DNA of 13,503 nt, from positions 1 to 13,503 of the forward strand of contig JAPUJD010000002.1 in the NCBI GenBank assembly GCA_027296385.1, read 5' to 3'. The notes beneath the pieces were generated by a model. The model was not told where the DNA came from, did no database searches, and saw only the letters and a program-made list of their open reading frames with translations. Shown one piece after another: positions 1-8,054 of the stretch. The position numbers were made by a program, and so were the translations under genes. The stretch is from Acidobacteriota bacterium (GTDB lineage Bacteria; Acidobacteriota; Thermoanaerobaculia; Multivoradales; JAHEKO01). Position 1 is the first letter of the stretch. Each line of letters begins with the position of its first letter.

Positions 1-34
1 CACCCTGGCCGAAGGGCGATGCGTAGAAGCCTGA
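1..34 (+). CDS. ABC transporter ATPase, C-terminal end only (partial)
   Basis: This is the last ten codons of an ABC ATPase gene that enters from the left edge; the frame ends TLAEGRCVEA then TGA at 32-34. The identification comes from the second copy further right, where the same ending is preceded in frame by DEPTGNLD and a VVVTH switch-histidine segment typical of LolD/MacB-type ATPases. The permease start codon (ATG at 19) lies inside this ending, a 16-base overlap typical of coupled ATPase-permease pairs. If the flanking duplication is real, this copy is probably the end of the intact ATPase gene. Upstream sequence is needed to confirm that. Confidence 0.55.
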   Translation, partial: TLAEGRCVEA

Positions 35-99
35 CTTACTTCTGGCGCCCACATCTGGCGCTCGTCCTCGGCGCTGCCGTCACCACCGCCGTGCTGACG
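1..99 (+). repeat. Direct repeat, left copy (at least 99 bp)
   Basis: Bases 1-99 are identical to 236-334, an offset of 235 bp. The first mismatch is at 100 (a) against 335 (g). The identity reaches the window edge, so its left limit is not seen. The repeat contains the last codons of the ATPase gene and the first 27 codons of the permease gene. It is either the left arm of a tandem duplication or an assembly-graph artefact. Confidence 0.95.
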
Positions 100-261
100 A
101 GCCTACCGGCAATCTCGACCACGAAAACGCTGTGGCGATCACCGATCTTCTGCTCGAGCTCCGTGAGGAGTCCGGAACGCTGCTGGTCGTCGTCACTCAT
201 AGCACCGCGGTCGCCGGACGCATCGGGCGCCAGGTCACCCTGGCCGAAGGGCGATGCGTAG
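19..261 (+). pseudogene. Truncated first copy of the FtsX-type permease start, running into duplicated ATPase sequence
   Basis: The ATG at 19 begins with the same 27 residues as the full permease (MRRSLTYFWRPH... to VLT), covering its N-terminal membrane helix. Near base 99 the sequence switches to duplicated ATPase DNA, which this frame reads out of phase, giving serine/arginine-rich nonsense up to TAG at 259-261. The resulting 80-residue ORF is a chimera with no expected function. Its stop overlaps the ATG of the intact permease (254-256), so its translation could still feed ribosomes to that start. If the duplication is an assembly error, this object does not exist in the genome. Confidence 0.7.
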
Positions 262-269
262 AAGCCTGA
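96..269 (+). pseudogene. 5'-truncated duplicate of ABC ATPase C-terminus (Walker B/D-loop to stop)
   Basis: The frame starting at 96 reads DEPTGNLD (end of Walker B with catalytic Glu, then the D-loop), then an LLLELREESG helix, a VVVTHS switch histidine (His codon 198-200) and the VTLAEGRCVEA ending, with TGA at 267-269. This is the C-terminal third of a LolD/MacB-family ATPase. It lacks Walker A, the Q-loop and the ABC signature, because upstream of 96 the same frame runs through permease DNA and meets a stop at 24-26. It cannot be a working ATPase alone. Its last 16 bases overlap the permease start, which shows the original gene order of ATPase then permease. Confidence 0.8.
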
Positions 270-334
270 CTTACTTCTGGCGCCCACATCTGGCGCTCGT
301 CCTCGGCGCTGCCGTCACCACCGCCGTGCTGACG
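236..334 (+). repeat. Direct repeat, right copy
   Basis: This copy is identical to bases 1-99. Here the permease frame continues normally (…VLTGALIVGDSL), so it is the copy that belongs to the intact permease gene. The sequence between the copies (100-235) is the rest of a 235 bp unit, made of the ATPase C-terminal region. Confidence 0.95.
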
Positions 335-3300
335 GGCGCGCTCATTGTCGGCGACTCGTTGCGCGGCAGCTTGCGCGACCTGGCCCTCGATCGCCTTGGA
401 CGGGTCGACTGGGCGCTGGCGGCCGAGCGACCGTTCCGCCAATCGCTGGCCGATGATCTGGCTGCGCGCCAGCGTGGAGAGAAACCGGTCGGGGTCCTCA
501 CTCTACGCGCCTCGGCCACCGCCGAGGAGAGCGGAGCACGCGCTTCCAAGGTGACCTTGTGGGGGGTCGACGGCTCGTTCTTCCGGCTCCACGGCGATAC
601 CACGTCGATCGACCTCGCGACCCGCTCCGGCGCCTTTCCCACCGCTGCTGTGAGCCGTGCGCTGGCCAGCGAACTCGGGGTCGGGCCGGGCTCGGATCTG
701 GTGCTCGCCTTCGAGCGGCCCAGCGACTTTTCCCGCGAGACCCTCGTCGGTCGCGAGGAGAGTCTCGAAACGGTAGGGGTCTTGCGCGTGACCGTGAGTA
801 CCGTGGTGCCCGACCGTGGTCTCGGCGGCTTCGCTCTCGAGCCGAGTCAGGCCCGGCCGCTCAACGTCTTTGTCGACCTCGGGCGGCTCCAGCGAGTGAC
901 GCTCGGGCGCGGAGTGCGCAAGGTCAACGTGCTCCTCGGCCCTGTTGCCGCCGGCGATCGGCCCACGGTCGAAGACGTTGAAGGCAATCTGAACCAAGTC
1001 CTACGCCTCGAGGACCTCGGCCTGATTCTGAAGCGTCACGGTGCCGTGCTCAGCCTCCAGAGCGAGCAGTTCGTCATAGACGACCTTCGAGCTCGAGCTG
1101 CGTTGGCCGTCGCCCGCGAGCTCGGCATCCCGGCCCAGCCGGTTCTCACCCACATCGCCAACTCGATCTCGATCGGCGAGCGCAGTATTCCCTACTCCAC
1201 CATCACCGCGCTCGATCCTCCTACGGCGAGGGCGCTCGGTAGCTTTCGTCTGCTCGACGGGCAGAACGCTCCTCGACTGGCAACGGACGAGATTCTCCTC
1301 AACCGCTGGGCGGCCGAGGACCTCGGTGCGGTGGTCGGTGATCCCGTCGAGATCGTCTACTACGCTCTCGGGCTCCGTGACGAGCTGACCACCGAGAGTC
1401 GCAGCCTGCGGCTACGCGGGATCGTCGAGATGGCGGGCATCCCACTCGACCCCCATCTCACGCCGGAGTTTCCGGGCATCCAGGATGCGGCGGATATCTC
1501 GGCCTGGGATCCGCCCTTTCCCGTCGACCTCGACCGCATCCGGCCGCGCGACGAGGAGTACTGGGATCTCCATCGGGCGGCGCCCAAGGCCTTCGTCAGC
1601 GCCGAGCTGGGACGCGAGCTCTGGAGCACCCGTTTCGGCAGCCTGACCTCGCTGCGGCTAGCCCCCGCCCCTGACGGCACGGCACCGGCGGCGATCGAGG
1701 ACGGCCTCAGACGGCGGATCGCTCCTCGCGCCGCCGGCCTGGTCCTGCGGCCGCTACGCGAGGAGGCCCTGCGTGCCGCGCGGGGGGCGACGGATTTTGC
1801 CGGCCTGTTTCTCGGCCTGAGTCTATTTCTCATCGTCTCGGCTGCACTGCTCGCCGGGCTGCTCTTTCGCCTCGGCGTGGAGCAGCGTTCGGCGGAGCTC
1901 GGCCTGCTACGGGCGACCGGATTTCCACTGCGCTCGGTGCGCCGGCGCTTCCTCGCCGAGGGGTTACTGCTCGCTGCTCTCGGCGCCGTGCTCGGACTGG
2001 GCGGCGGCGCGGCCTACGCCTGGGTGTTGCTCGCCGGGCTTCGCACCTGGTGGCTTCCGGCGATCGGCGAGCCGGTGCTCTTCTTGCACGTCGCACCGAC
2101 CTCGCTGGCGCTTGGCGGCGTGATCTCGATGGCCGTCGTCGGCCTGGCCATCGCCGGCGCCCTGCGCCACCTCAAGGCGGTACCGATCGTGTCTCTTCTG
2201 GCCGGTGAGATCGCGCCGGCTAACCCTGACGCGCGGCCTTCGCGGCGCGCACTGTGGATGGGCAGCATGGCGCTGGTCGTCGCCGGCGGGCTGTCGATCG
2301 CAGCCCTGACGGCGGATGCTCACACGGCGGCCGGCCTTGCCTTCGGCGTCGGTGCCACGCTGCTGGTCGGCGGCGTCGCTCTGTTCTCCCACTTCTCCGG
2401 TCATCCCACCAGGCGGGCCAACGGCCTCGGACGGGGCGGCCGGGCGGCGATGGCGCTGCGCAGCAGCGGCCGCAATCAGGCCCGCAGCCGGCTCTGCGTC
2501 GCGTTGATGGCCTGTGCCAGCTTTGTCATCGTCGTCGTCGCCGCCAACCGCGTCCACAGCGAGATCGACGTCGCCGAGCGCACCTCGGGCGCTGGCGGCT
2601 TCACGCTGGTGGCCGAGACCGACGTGCCGCTCTACAGCGACCTCGGGCGCGAGAGCCCCGCTGCGGCCGCGATCCTCGGCGCCGCTCAGGTGGTTCCTTT
2701 TCGCCTCCTGCCGGGTGAGGACGTGAGCTGCTTGAATCTCTACCAGCCGGAACGGCCGCGGATTCTCGGCGCTCCGGTCGAGATGGTGGCGCGGGGCGGC
2801 TTCAGCTTCCAGCAGACGAGCATGCCACGCGACAACCCGTGGCAGCTCCTCGAAGAGGACCTCGGTGCCGGAGTCGTGCCGGCGATCGGTGACTACAACT
2901 CGGTACTCTGGATCCTGCATTCCGGCCTTGGAGAGGATCTGGTGGTCGAGAACGAGCGCGGCGAGCCCGTTCGCCTGCGCTTCGTCGCCTTGCTGACCAA
3001 GAGCCTGTTCCAGAGCGAGATCGTGATCTCCGAGGCCAACTTTCAGCGCCACTTCCCCAGCCGCACTGGCTATTCCTACTTCCTTCTCGACCCCGAGCCC
3101 ACTCGCGCCGCCGAGGTCGCGGCCGGCCTCGAAAGCGAGCTCGTGCGGCTCGGCTTCGACGCCGTGGCGACCAAGGACCGTTTGGCCGCTTTCCAAGCGG
3201 TGGAGAACACCTATCTCTCGACCTTTCAGACGCTCGGCGGCCTCGGCCTGCTCCTCGGGACCCTGGGGATGGGGGTCATCCTGTTGCGCAACGTGCTCGA

Positions 3301-3589
3301 ACGCCGCTCCGAGCTCGCCGCGTTGAGGGCTCTCGGCTTCCGCCGCAGCCACCTGCGCGGCATGGTCCTCATGGAGAACGCCTTCCTGCTCTTGGTGGGT
3401 CTTGCCCTCGGCGCAGCGGCCGGTGGTGCCACTGCCGCTCCCCGCCTGGTCGCCGCGGGTCAGGATCTGCCGTGGCTCACGCTCTCCCTCACGCTGGCAT
3501 CGGTCTTCGCCGTCGGCATGCTAGCCAGCACTTTCGCTTCGCGCGCCGTCACCCGCTTGCCACTCCTGGCGTCGCTGCAGGCTAAGTAG
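254..3589 (+). CDS. FtsX/MacB-type ABC transporter permease, large 10-helix form
   Basis: Inner-membrane permease of a type VII (MacB/LolCDE/FtsX-like) ABC transporter, 1111 residues. Predicted helices lie near residues 11-32, 515-540, 569-595, 616-640, 665-685, 690-715, 745-765, 992-1015, 1036-1065 and 1075-1095. A roughly 480-residue extracytoplasmic domain follows helix 1, and a second of about 225 residues lies between helices 7 and 8. The Glu-Leu-Gly-Leu-Leu-Arg-Ala-Thr-Gly segment near 553 and the Glu-Leu-Ala-Ala-Leu-Arg-Ala-Leu-Gly segment near 1018 are the paired coupling-helix motifs of this family. The ATG at 254 was chosen because it overlaps the ATPase stop (267-269) and follows a GAAGGG-like ribosome site. 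Ten helices with two ectodomains resemble YbbP topology more than the four-helix LolC/E (inference). These machines use ATP for lipoprotein, lipid or peptide handling rather than classical import; the substrate is unknown. Confidence 0.9.
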   Translation: MRRSLTYFWRPHLALVLGAAVTTAVLTGALIVGDSLRGSLRDLALDRLGRVDWALAAERPFRQSLADDLAARQRGEKPVGVLTLRASATAEESGARASKVTLWGVDGSFFRLHGDTTSIDLATRSGAFPTAAVSRALASELGVGPGSDLVLAFERPSDFSRETLVGREESLETVGVLRVTVSTVVPDRGLGGFALEPSQARPLNVFVDLGRLQRVTLGRGVRKVNVLLGPVAAGDRPTVEDVEGNLNQVLRLEDLGLILKRHGAVLSLQSEQFVIDDLRARAALAVARELGIPAQPVLTHIANSISIGERSIPYSTITALDPPTARALGSFRLLDGQNAPRLATDEILLNRWAAEDLGAVVGDPVEIVYYALGLRDELTTESRSLRLRGIVEMAGIPLDPHLTPEFPGIQDAADISAWDPPFPVDLDRIRPRDEEYWDLHRAAPKAFVSAELGRELWSTRFGSLTSLRLAPAPDGTAPAAIEDGLRRRIAPRAAGLVLRPLREEALRAARGATDFAGLFLGLSLFLIVSAALLAGLLFRLGVEQRSAELGLLRATGFPLRSVRRRFLAEGLLLAALGAVLGLGGGAAYAWVLLAGLRTWWLPAIGEPVLFLHVAPTSLALGGVISMAVVGLAIAGALRHLKAVPIVSLLAGEIAPANPDARPSRRALWMGSMALVVAGGLSIAALTADAHTAAGLAFGVGATLLVGGVALFSHFSGHPTRRANGLGRGGRAAMALRSSGRNQARSRLCVALMACASFVIVVVAANRVHSEIDVAERTSGAGGFTLVAETDVPLYSDLGRESPAAAAILGAAQVVPFRLLPGEDVSCLNLYQPERPRILGAPVEMVARGGFSFQQTSMPRDNPWQLLEEDLGAGVVPAIGDYNSVLWILHSGLGEDLVVENERGEPVRLRFVALLTKSLFQSEIVISEANFQRHFPSRTGYSYFLLDPEPTRAAEVAAGLESELVRLGFDAVATKDRLAAFQAVENTYLSTFQTLGGLGLLLGTLGMGVILLRNVLERRSELAALRALGFRRSHLRGMVLMENAFLLLVGLALGAAAGGATAAPRLVAAGQDLPWLTLSLTLASVFAVGMLASTFASRAVTRLPLLASLQAK

Positions 3590-5507
3590 AGCGGCGGCGC
3601 CACCACTGAGTGGCGAGGAACCCGCCGGCGAGGAATGCGCCGGCGAGGTTCCACCAGGCCACGGTATCGCCGGGGACGCCCTGTGGCGGCAACAGGATCG
3701 CCACCGCGGCCACGGCGAGCGTCGCCCGCCCTGCCGGAGCCAGGGGCCGCAGCCAGTGGCCGCCCAGCGCCGCCGCCAGCGGCACGATGCCGGCCACGGC
3801 GACGATCACGGCCCGAGCGACCGCCGCCAATGAGGCCGGCGTACCGTCCGGCGACAGCATCAAGAGCGCGGGCCGGTAGACGAAGAGAAACGGCAGGGCG
3901 AAGCCGACGAGGGCGAAGCGCAGAGCGGCGAAGCTGGTGGGAATGAGCTTGGAGCCGGCGATTGAGCCGGCCGTGTAGGCCGCCAAGGCCACCGGCGGCG
4001 TCACCATCGACATCATGCCGAAGTAGAAGATGAACAGATGAGCCGCCAAGGGCACGATGCCGAGCCCGTTCAAAGCCGGTCCGATCAGGGTCGCCATCAG
4101 CAGGTAACAGACCGCCGACGGCAGTCCCATGCCCAGAATGATCGACGAGACCATGATGAGCCCCAGTGCGGCCAGCAGATTGCCCTGCCCCAACGCCAGG
4201 ATCAGCGCCGGCAGGCGAGTGCCGACACCGGTCAAGGTGACGACGCCGATCACCACGCCGACGCAGGCGGTGGCGGCGATGAGCGGCACGGTGGCTCGCG
4301 CGGCGCGAGTGCAGACCTCGGACCACTGGCGTGGACCGACGCGGGTCCGCGAGCTGACTGAGGCCAGGAGCCACGCCGTAGCCAGGGCTCCGGTGACGGC
4401 GCGAAACACGCTGAAGCCCGCCAGCAGCAGCGCGATCAGCGCGCCGAGCCCGGCGACGAAGACCAGGACCTCCGGGCTCAGGATTCGTGTCTCAGAGGCC
4501 TCGTCCGTGCCTTCCTCGACCCGGCCGACCAAGCCGCTGCGACGGGAGTAGAAGTGCACCAGCAGCAAGAGCGAAAGATAGTAGAGAATCGCCGGGACCA
4601 GGGCGGCGCGGACGATCTCCAGATAGGTCACCGCGGGCTCGATCAACTCGAGCATCATGTAGGCTCCGGCACCCATCACCGGCGGCACCAGGGCACCGCC
4701 GGAGCTCGCCGCAGCCTCGATGCCGGCCGCGATCTCCCGGCGGAATCCGGCGCCGCGCATCATCGGGATGGTGAAAGTGCCGGTGGTCGCGGTGTTGGCC
4801 ACCGCGCTGCCGGACAGCGAGCCCATCAGGCCGCTCGACAAGACGGCCACTTTGGCCGGCCCGCCCACGCTGCGACGAAACAGGCGCCGGGTCAGCGTGA
4901 CAATCGCTCTCGTCGTTCCGGTGGCCTCGAGCAGGGCGCCGAAGAGGACGAAGAGGAAAACGTAGGTGAACATCACCCTCAGCGCGATGCCGAAGACGCC
5001 CTGCCCATGAAGGAAGACCTGCGCGGCGAGGCGGCTAAGGTCATACCCGCGATGCGGTAGTAGCCAGGCGGGAAGCGAGGGTCCGGCGAAACCGTAGAGC
5101 AGGAAGACCATGGCCAGAATCGGCAAGGCCCAGCCCACGGCCCGGCGCGCGGCCTCGAGAACCAGCAGCAGACCAACCATTGCGAGCGCGATGTCGAGCG
5201 GATGCTCCAGACCGGCACGCTCGCCCAGGGCGCGCCCACCCAACCACCAACGGGAGAAGAGGGGCTCGGTCTGGACGGCGATGTAGCCAAAGACCAGCCC
5301 GCTCGCCAGCGCCAGGGCCAGATCGGCGAGAACGCTGCGCCGCTCGCTCCTCTCCCGCAGGAAGCCGAGCATCACCCCCAGGCCGGCGAAGACGGCGAGC
5401 TGAGTCTGCGGCCGCAGGGTCGGGTAGTTGACCTGGACGAGGGTGAAGACCGGCAGCAGCAGAGCGCAGCCTCGCGCCAGTGCCCGACCGACCCCCGTGA
5501 CCGTCAT
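3582..5507 (-). CDS. TRAP transporter fused permease (4TM/12TM, DctQ-DctM type)
   Basis: Membrane component of a TRAP secondary transporter, 641 residues, with the small (DctQ-like) and large (DctM-like) subunits fused as is usual for TAXI-type systems. Family hallmarks include the RAVGWALPILAMVFLLYGFAG segment, then HRGYDLSRLAAQVF and QGVFGIALRVMFTYVFLFVLFG near residues 150-200. The GLMGSLSGSAVANTATTGTF loop follows at about 226-245, leading into FTIPMMRGAGF and EAAASSGGALVPPVMGAGAY. GMGLPSAVCYLL and MVTPPVALAAYTAGSIAGS lie in the C-terminal half. Transport is probably driven by a sodium or proton gradient (family knowledge). The ATG overlaps the stop of the upstream binding-protein gene by 4 bases (ATGA), so the two are translationally coupled. 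The TAG stop overlaps the stop of the convergent ABC permease by 8 bases. Confidence 0.95.
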   Translation of the reverse strand: MTVTGVGRALARGCALLLPVFTLVQVNYPTLRPQTQLAVFAGLGVMLGFLRERSERRSVLADLALALASGLVFGYIAVQTEPLFSRWWLGGRALGERAGLEHPLDIALAMVGLLLVLEAARRAVGWALPILAMVFLLYGFAGPSLPAWLLPHRGYDLSRLAAQVFLHGQGVFGIALRVMFTYVFLFVLFGALLEATGTTRAIVTLTRRLFRRSVGGPAKVAVLSSGLMGSLSGSAVANTATTGTFTIPMMRGAGFRREIAAGIEAAASSGGALVPPVMGAGAYMMLELIEPAVTYLEIVRAALVPAILYYLSLLLLVHFYSRRSGLVGRVEEGTDEASETRILSPEVLVFVAGLGALIALLLAGFSVFRAVTGALATAWLLASVSSRTRVGPRQWSEVCTRAARATVPLIAATACVGVVIGVVTLTGVGTRLPALILALGQGNLLAALGLIMVSSIILGMGLPSAVCYLLMATLIGPALNGLGIVPLAAHLFIFYFGMMSMVTPPVALAAYTAGSIAGSKLIPTSFAALRFALVGFALPFLFVYRPALLMLSPDGTPASLAAVARAVIVAVAGIVPLAAALGGHWLRPLAPAGRATLAVAAVAILLPPQGVPGDTVAWWNLAGAFLAGGFLATQWWRRRST

Positions 5508-6505
5508 TCGTCGGCCGCGTCGTCCTGCGGCCAGATACCGATCTCGCGATAGAAACGCTCCGCCCCCGGGTGGAACGGTATGCCAGTGTTCCTAGCTGCG
5601 TTGGCGGCGTTGATCGCCCGACCGGCAGGGTGGCGCTCGACGACTCGCTCGCGCCCCTGGTAGAGGATCCGTGTGACCTGATAGACCAGCTCTTCATCGA
5701 CGGCCGCGTCTGTGATGAGGTGCATCGAACCTACGTTCAGGCCTTCGAAGTCCTCCTCTTGGCGCGGGTACGTTCCAGCCGGCACCGTCGCCGGGGCGAA
5801 GAACGGATAGGTCGCGACGAGCTCGTCGCGCGCCGCCGTCTCGAAGGGCAGAAACAGCACCTCCTGCGTGGTGGCAATCTGGGTAATGGAAGCGGTCGGA
5901 ATCGCGCCACCCAGGAAGGCCGCGGCCGCCGCTCCGTCGGCCAGCAGATCCACCGCCCCCGCCTGCGTCTGGTTGAGCGCGGTGAAGTCGTCGTAGGTCA
6001 CTCCGTGCACCGCCAGAATCGGCCGCAGGAAGTACTCGAAGCCCGCCCCGGCCGGACCGACGACGACACGCCGACCGCGCAGCTCGGCGATCGACGCGAT
6101 CCCGGCTCCGCGGGGAGCGACGAAAAAGGCGACGTTTGGAGCCAGGGTCATGACGCTGCGCACCTCGTGGGCTTGCTCCCAACCCTCGCTGCCACGAAGG
6201 GCAAAATACGAGATCGCGGCATTGGCCAGCGCGAAGTCGAGCTCGCCGCGGGCCAAGCGCCTGATGTTCTCCTGGCTACCCTTGGTGGCTTCGGCCGTCA
6301 CCTGCCATCCTCGATCGCTGCCGGCGGTGTTGAGCACCTCGCTCAGCGCCCCACCGACAACGAAAAAAGCGCCGCCTGGCGGTGCGGTGCCGATGCTCAA
6401 GAAACGAGTCGCCGCGCGCTCCTCGGACGGCCCGCACGCGGTCAGCGAGAGGGACAGGGTGACCAAGGAGAGGACTGTGAGCAGGACAACAACTGGACGA
6501 GACAT
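5504..6505 (-). CDS. TAXI family TRAP transporter solute-binding lipoprotein
   Basis: Periplasmic solute receptor for the adjacent fused TRAP permease, 333 residues. The hydrophobic leader ends in the lipobox L21-T22-A23-C24, so the mature protein is probably lipid-anchored at Cys24. The mature start has the family's glycine-rich strand (IGTAPPGGAFFVVGGALSEV from residue 38). It is followed by KGSQENIRRLARGELDFALA, the segment SIAELRGRRVVVGPAGAGFE, and a C-terminal FHPGAERFYREIGIW typical of TAXI proteins. The solute cannot be read from the sequence; characterised relatives bind small organic acids or amino acids. It follows the membrane beta-propeller gene by 28 nt and couples to the permease by ATGA. 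No good ribosome site precedes ATG 6505 (GAGG is about 16 nt away), so re-initiation from the upstream gene is likely. Confidence 0.95.
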   Translation of the reverse strand: MSRPVVVLLTVLSLVTLSLSLTACGPSEERAATRFLSIGTAPPGGAFFVVGGALSEVLNTAGSDRGWQVTAEATKGSQENIRRLARGELDFALANAAISYFALRGSEGWEQAHEVRSVMTLAPNVAFFVAPRGAGIASIAELRGRRVVVGPAGAGFEYFLRPILAVHGVTYDDFTALNQTQAGAVDLLADGAAAAAFLGGAIPTASITQIATTQEVLFLPFETAARDELVATYPFFAPATVPAGTYPRQEEDFEGLNVGSMHLITDAAVDEELVYQVTRILYQGRERVVERHPAGRAINAANAARNTGIPFHPGAERFYREIGIWPQDDAADE

Positions 6506-6533
6506 CGCGGCAGTTTAGCAGCCTCTGGCAGCC

Positions 6534-8054
6534 CTAACCGGCAGCCAGGGGAAGCTCGAAGAGCGCCGCCTCGCGATGGTTGCGCAGCAGCAGGTAGCGC
6601 CCCACCAGGGCCGGGGAGTTCCAGGTCTTGTCGTCGAAGGCCCTGAAGCGTCCGAGCTCCCGGTGCTCGTCCGGATTGGGCTCGAGCAGCACGACCTCGC
6701 CCTTCTCCGACTGCACGAGGAGCAGATCGTCGACGAGGATGACCTGGCCGTGCCCGTAGCGCCCACGCTTCCAGCACCGTTCGCCGGTCGCGGGGTCGAG
6801 GCACACCAGCACGCCATCGTCGAGGCCGTAGACGAAGCCCTCGTGGAGCACGACATTGGTGAACTTGGCCTTGAGGCGCGGACTCTCCCATACGAGGCTC
6901 GCGGTGAAGCCGGTCCCATCGCGCTCGATCCGCAGCATTCTGCTGCCCTCGCCGTAGCCGCTCGATACCAGCAGCCGATCGTCACCCACCACCAGCGGCT
7001 GGGCGACGTTGGGCTGGCGAAACGACCACGGGTAGCTCCACAGCATCCGGCCCGTGCCGACGTCGTGACCGGCGACCGAGGCCCGATTGAAGATGACGAT
7101 CTGAAGGGTGCCGGCGAGGGTCGCGCTCATCGGTGAGGAGTAACCGACCCGGTCGCTGCCAGCCTGCCAGATCAACTCTCCGCTCTCCGCGTCGAAGGCG
7201 ACGAGCGACGCGCCGGGCGATGCTCCGACGCTGACCACCACCAGCCCGTCGATGACGAGCGGCGAACCGGGGCGGCCCCACTCCGGGGTCGTGGCGCTGA
7301 ACTCTGACTCCAGGTCGTGGGCCCACATAGATCTGCCAGTCTCGAGCGCCAGTGCGTTCAACCGACCGGTGGCCCCGAGCGTGAAGACGCGTCCGTCGAC
7401 GATCGTCGGCGTGGCCCGCGGCCCGACGCCGGCGATCGTCGTCTCGTAACGCGTGCGATCGGCGTGCTCCCAGAGCTGGCGACCGCTCGCCAGCTGGTAG
7501 GCGACGACGAGCTCGTCGTCACCACGCTGTTCCTGGGTGACGGCGAGCCGGTCTGCCACCGCGAAGGCCGACCAGCCCTCGCCGATCGGGCGGCGCCAAA
7601 GCTCTCGCGGTGGACTCGCCGACCAGTCCCGAGCCAGGACAATCCCGCGCACCGTGGCGTTGCGCTCGGGACCGAGGAACTGCGGATAGTCGGTCAATGG
7701 ACCCCTGAGCACGGCCTCGACCCCACTGCTTTCGCCGGCGCCGCCCGCTGACCAGCGCCAGGTCAAGATAGGCATCAGATCGCCGCTAACACCTCGAATC
7801 TCCAACGAATAAACCAGCCCCGCCACGATCGCGGCGAAGAGGGCGAAGACGACGAGGCGGCGCCGCCAGGCGAGCCGGCTCAGCAACAGCAGCCAGACGA
7901 GAGCGAGCAACAGCGCCACCACGATCGAGAGGAGAAAGAGCATGACCCTGTCCTGGCCGGTTCTGTCACCGAGAGCCCAGATCCAGACCTGTGCACCGAG
8001 CCAGAAAGCGGCGACCGCGTTCAGCGGCCACCATCGCACTCGAACGTCTTTCAT
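6534..8054 (-). CDS. Membrane-anchored PQQ-like beta-propeller protein
   Basis: With the start at ATG 8054 this is a 506-residue protein. Three N-terminal helices (about 10-28, 36-58 and 67-84) are followed by an extracytoplasmic beta-propeller. The propeller shows repeated Gly-x-x-x-Trp blade motifs: SGRQLWEHAD (~188), TGRSMWAHDL (~236), SGELIWQAGS (~291), TGRMLWSYPW (~333) and TGERCWKRGR (~419). Such PQQ-like (BamB/quinoprotein-type) propellers serve as scaffolds or, with PQQ, as dehydrogenases; no catalytic calcium/PQQ site is evident. A longer reading from GTG 8171 is open but adds a low-complexity, Gly/Arg-rich stretch and runs into the divergent gene, so it was not used. The gene is the first of an apparent operon with the TRAP receptor and permease, which suggests a linked envelope role. 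Its function is otherwise unknown. Confidence 0.82.
   Translation of the reverse strand: MKDVRVRWWPLNAVAAFWLGAQVWIWALGDRTGQDRVMLFLLSIVVALLLALVWLLLLSRLAWRRRLVVFALFAAIVAGLVYSLEIRGVSGDLMPILTWRWSAGGAGESSGVEAVLRGPLTDYPQFLGPERNATVRGIVLARDWSASPPRELWRRPIGEGWSAFAVADRLAVTQEQRGDDELVVAYQLASGRQLWEHADRTRYETTIAGVGPRATPTIVDGRVFTLGATGRLNALALETGRSMWAHDLESEFSATTPEWGRPGSPLVIDGLVVVSVGASPGASLVAFDAESGELIWQAGSDRVGYSSPMSATLAGTLQIVIFNRASVAGHDVGTGRMLWSYPWSFRQPNVAQPLVVGDDRLLVSSGYGEGSRMLRIERDGTGFTASLVWESPRLKAKFTNVVLHEGFVYGLDDGVLVCLDPATGERCWKRGRYGHGQVILVDDLLLVQSEKGEVVLLEPNPDEHRELGRFRAFDDKTWNSPALVGRYLLLRNHREAALFELPLAAG

Noticed and set aside
1964..3352. A 462-codon reverse-strand open frame across the ABC permease gene
   Set aside because: It lies fully antisense to a strongly supported permease, is rich in Gln/Arg/Gly/His as expected of GC-rich mirror frames, and shows no domain or membrane pattern.
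5570..6646. A 358-codon forward-strand open frame across the TAXI receptor gene
   Set aside because: It is antisense to the receptor and spans two reverse-strand genes and their gap. Its Arg/Gly-rich composition lacks any recognisable motif.
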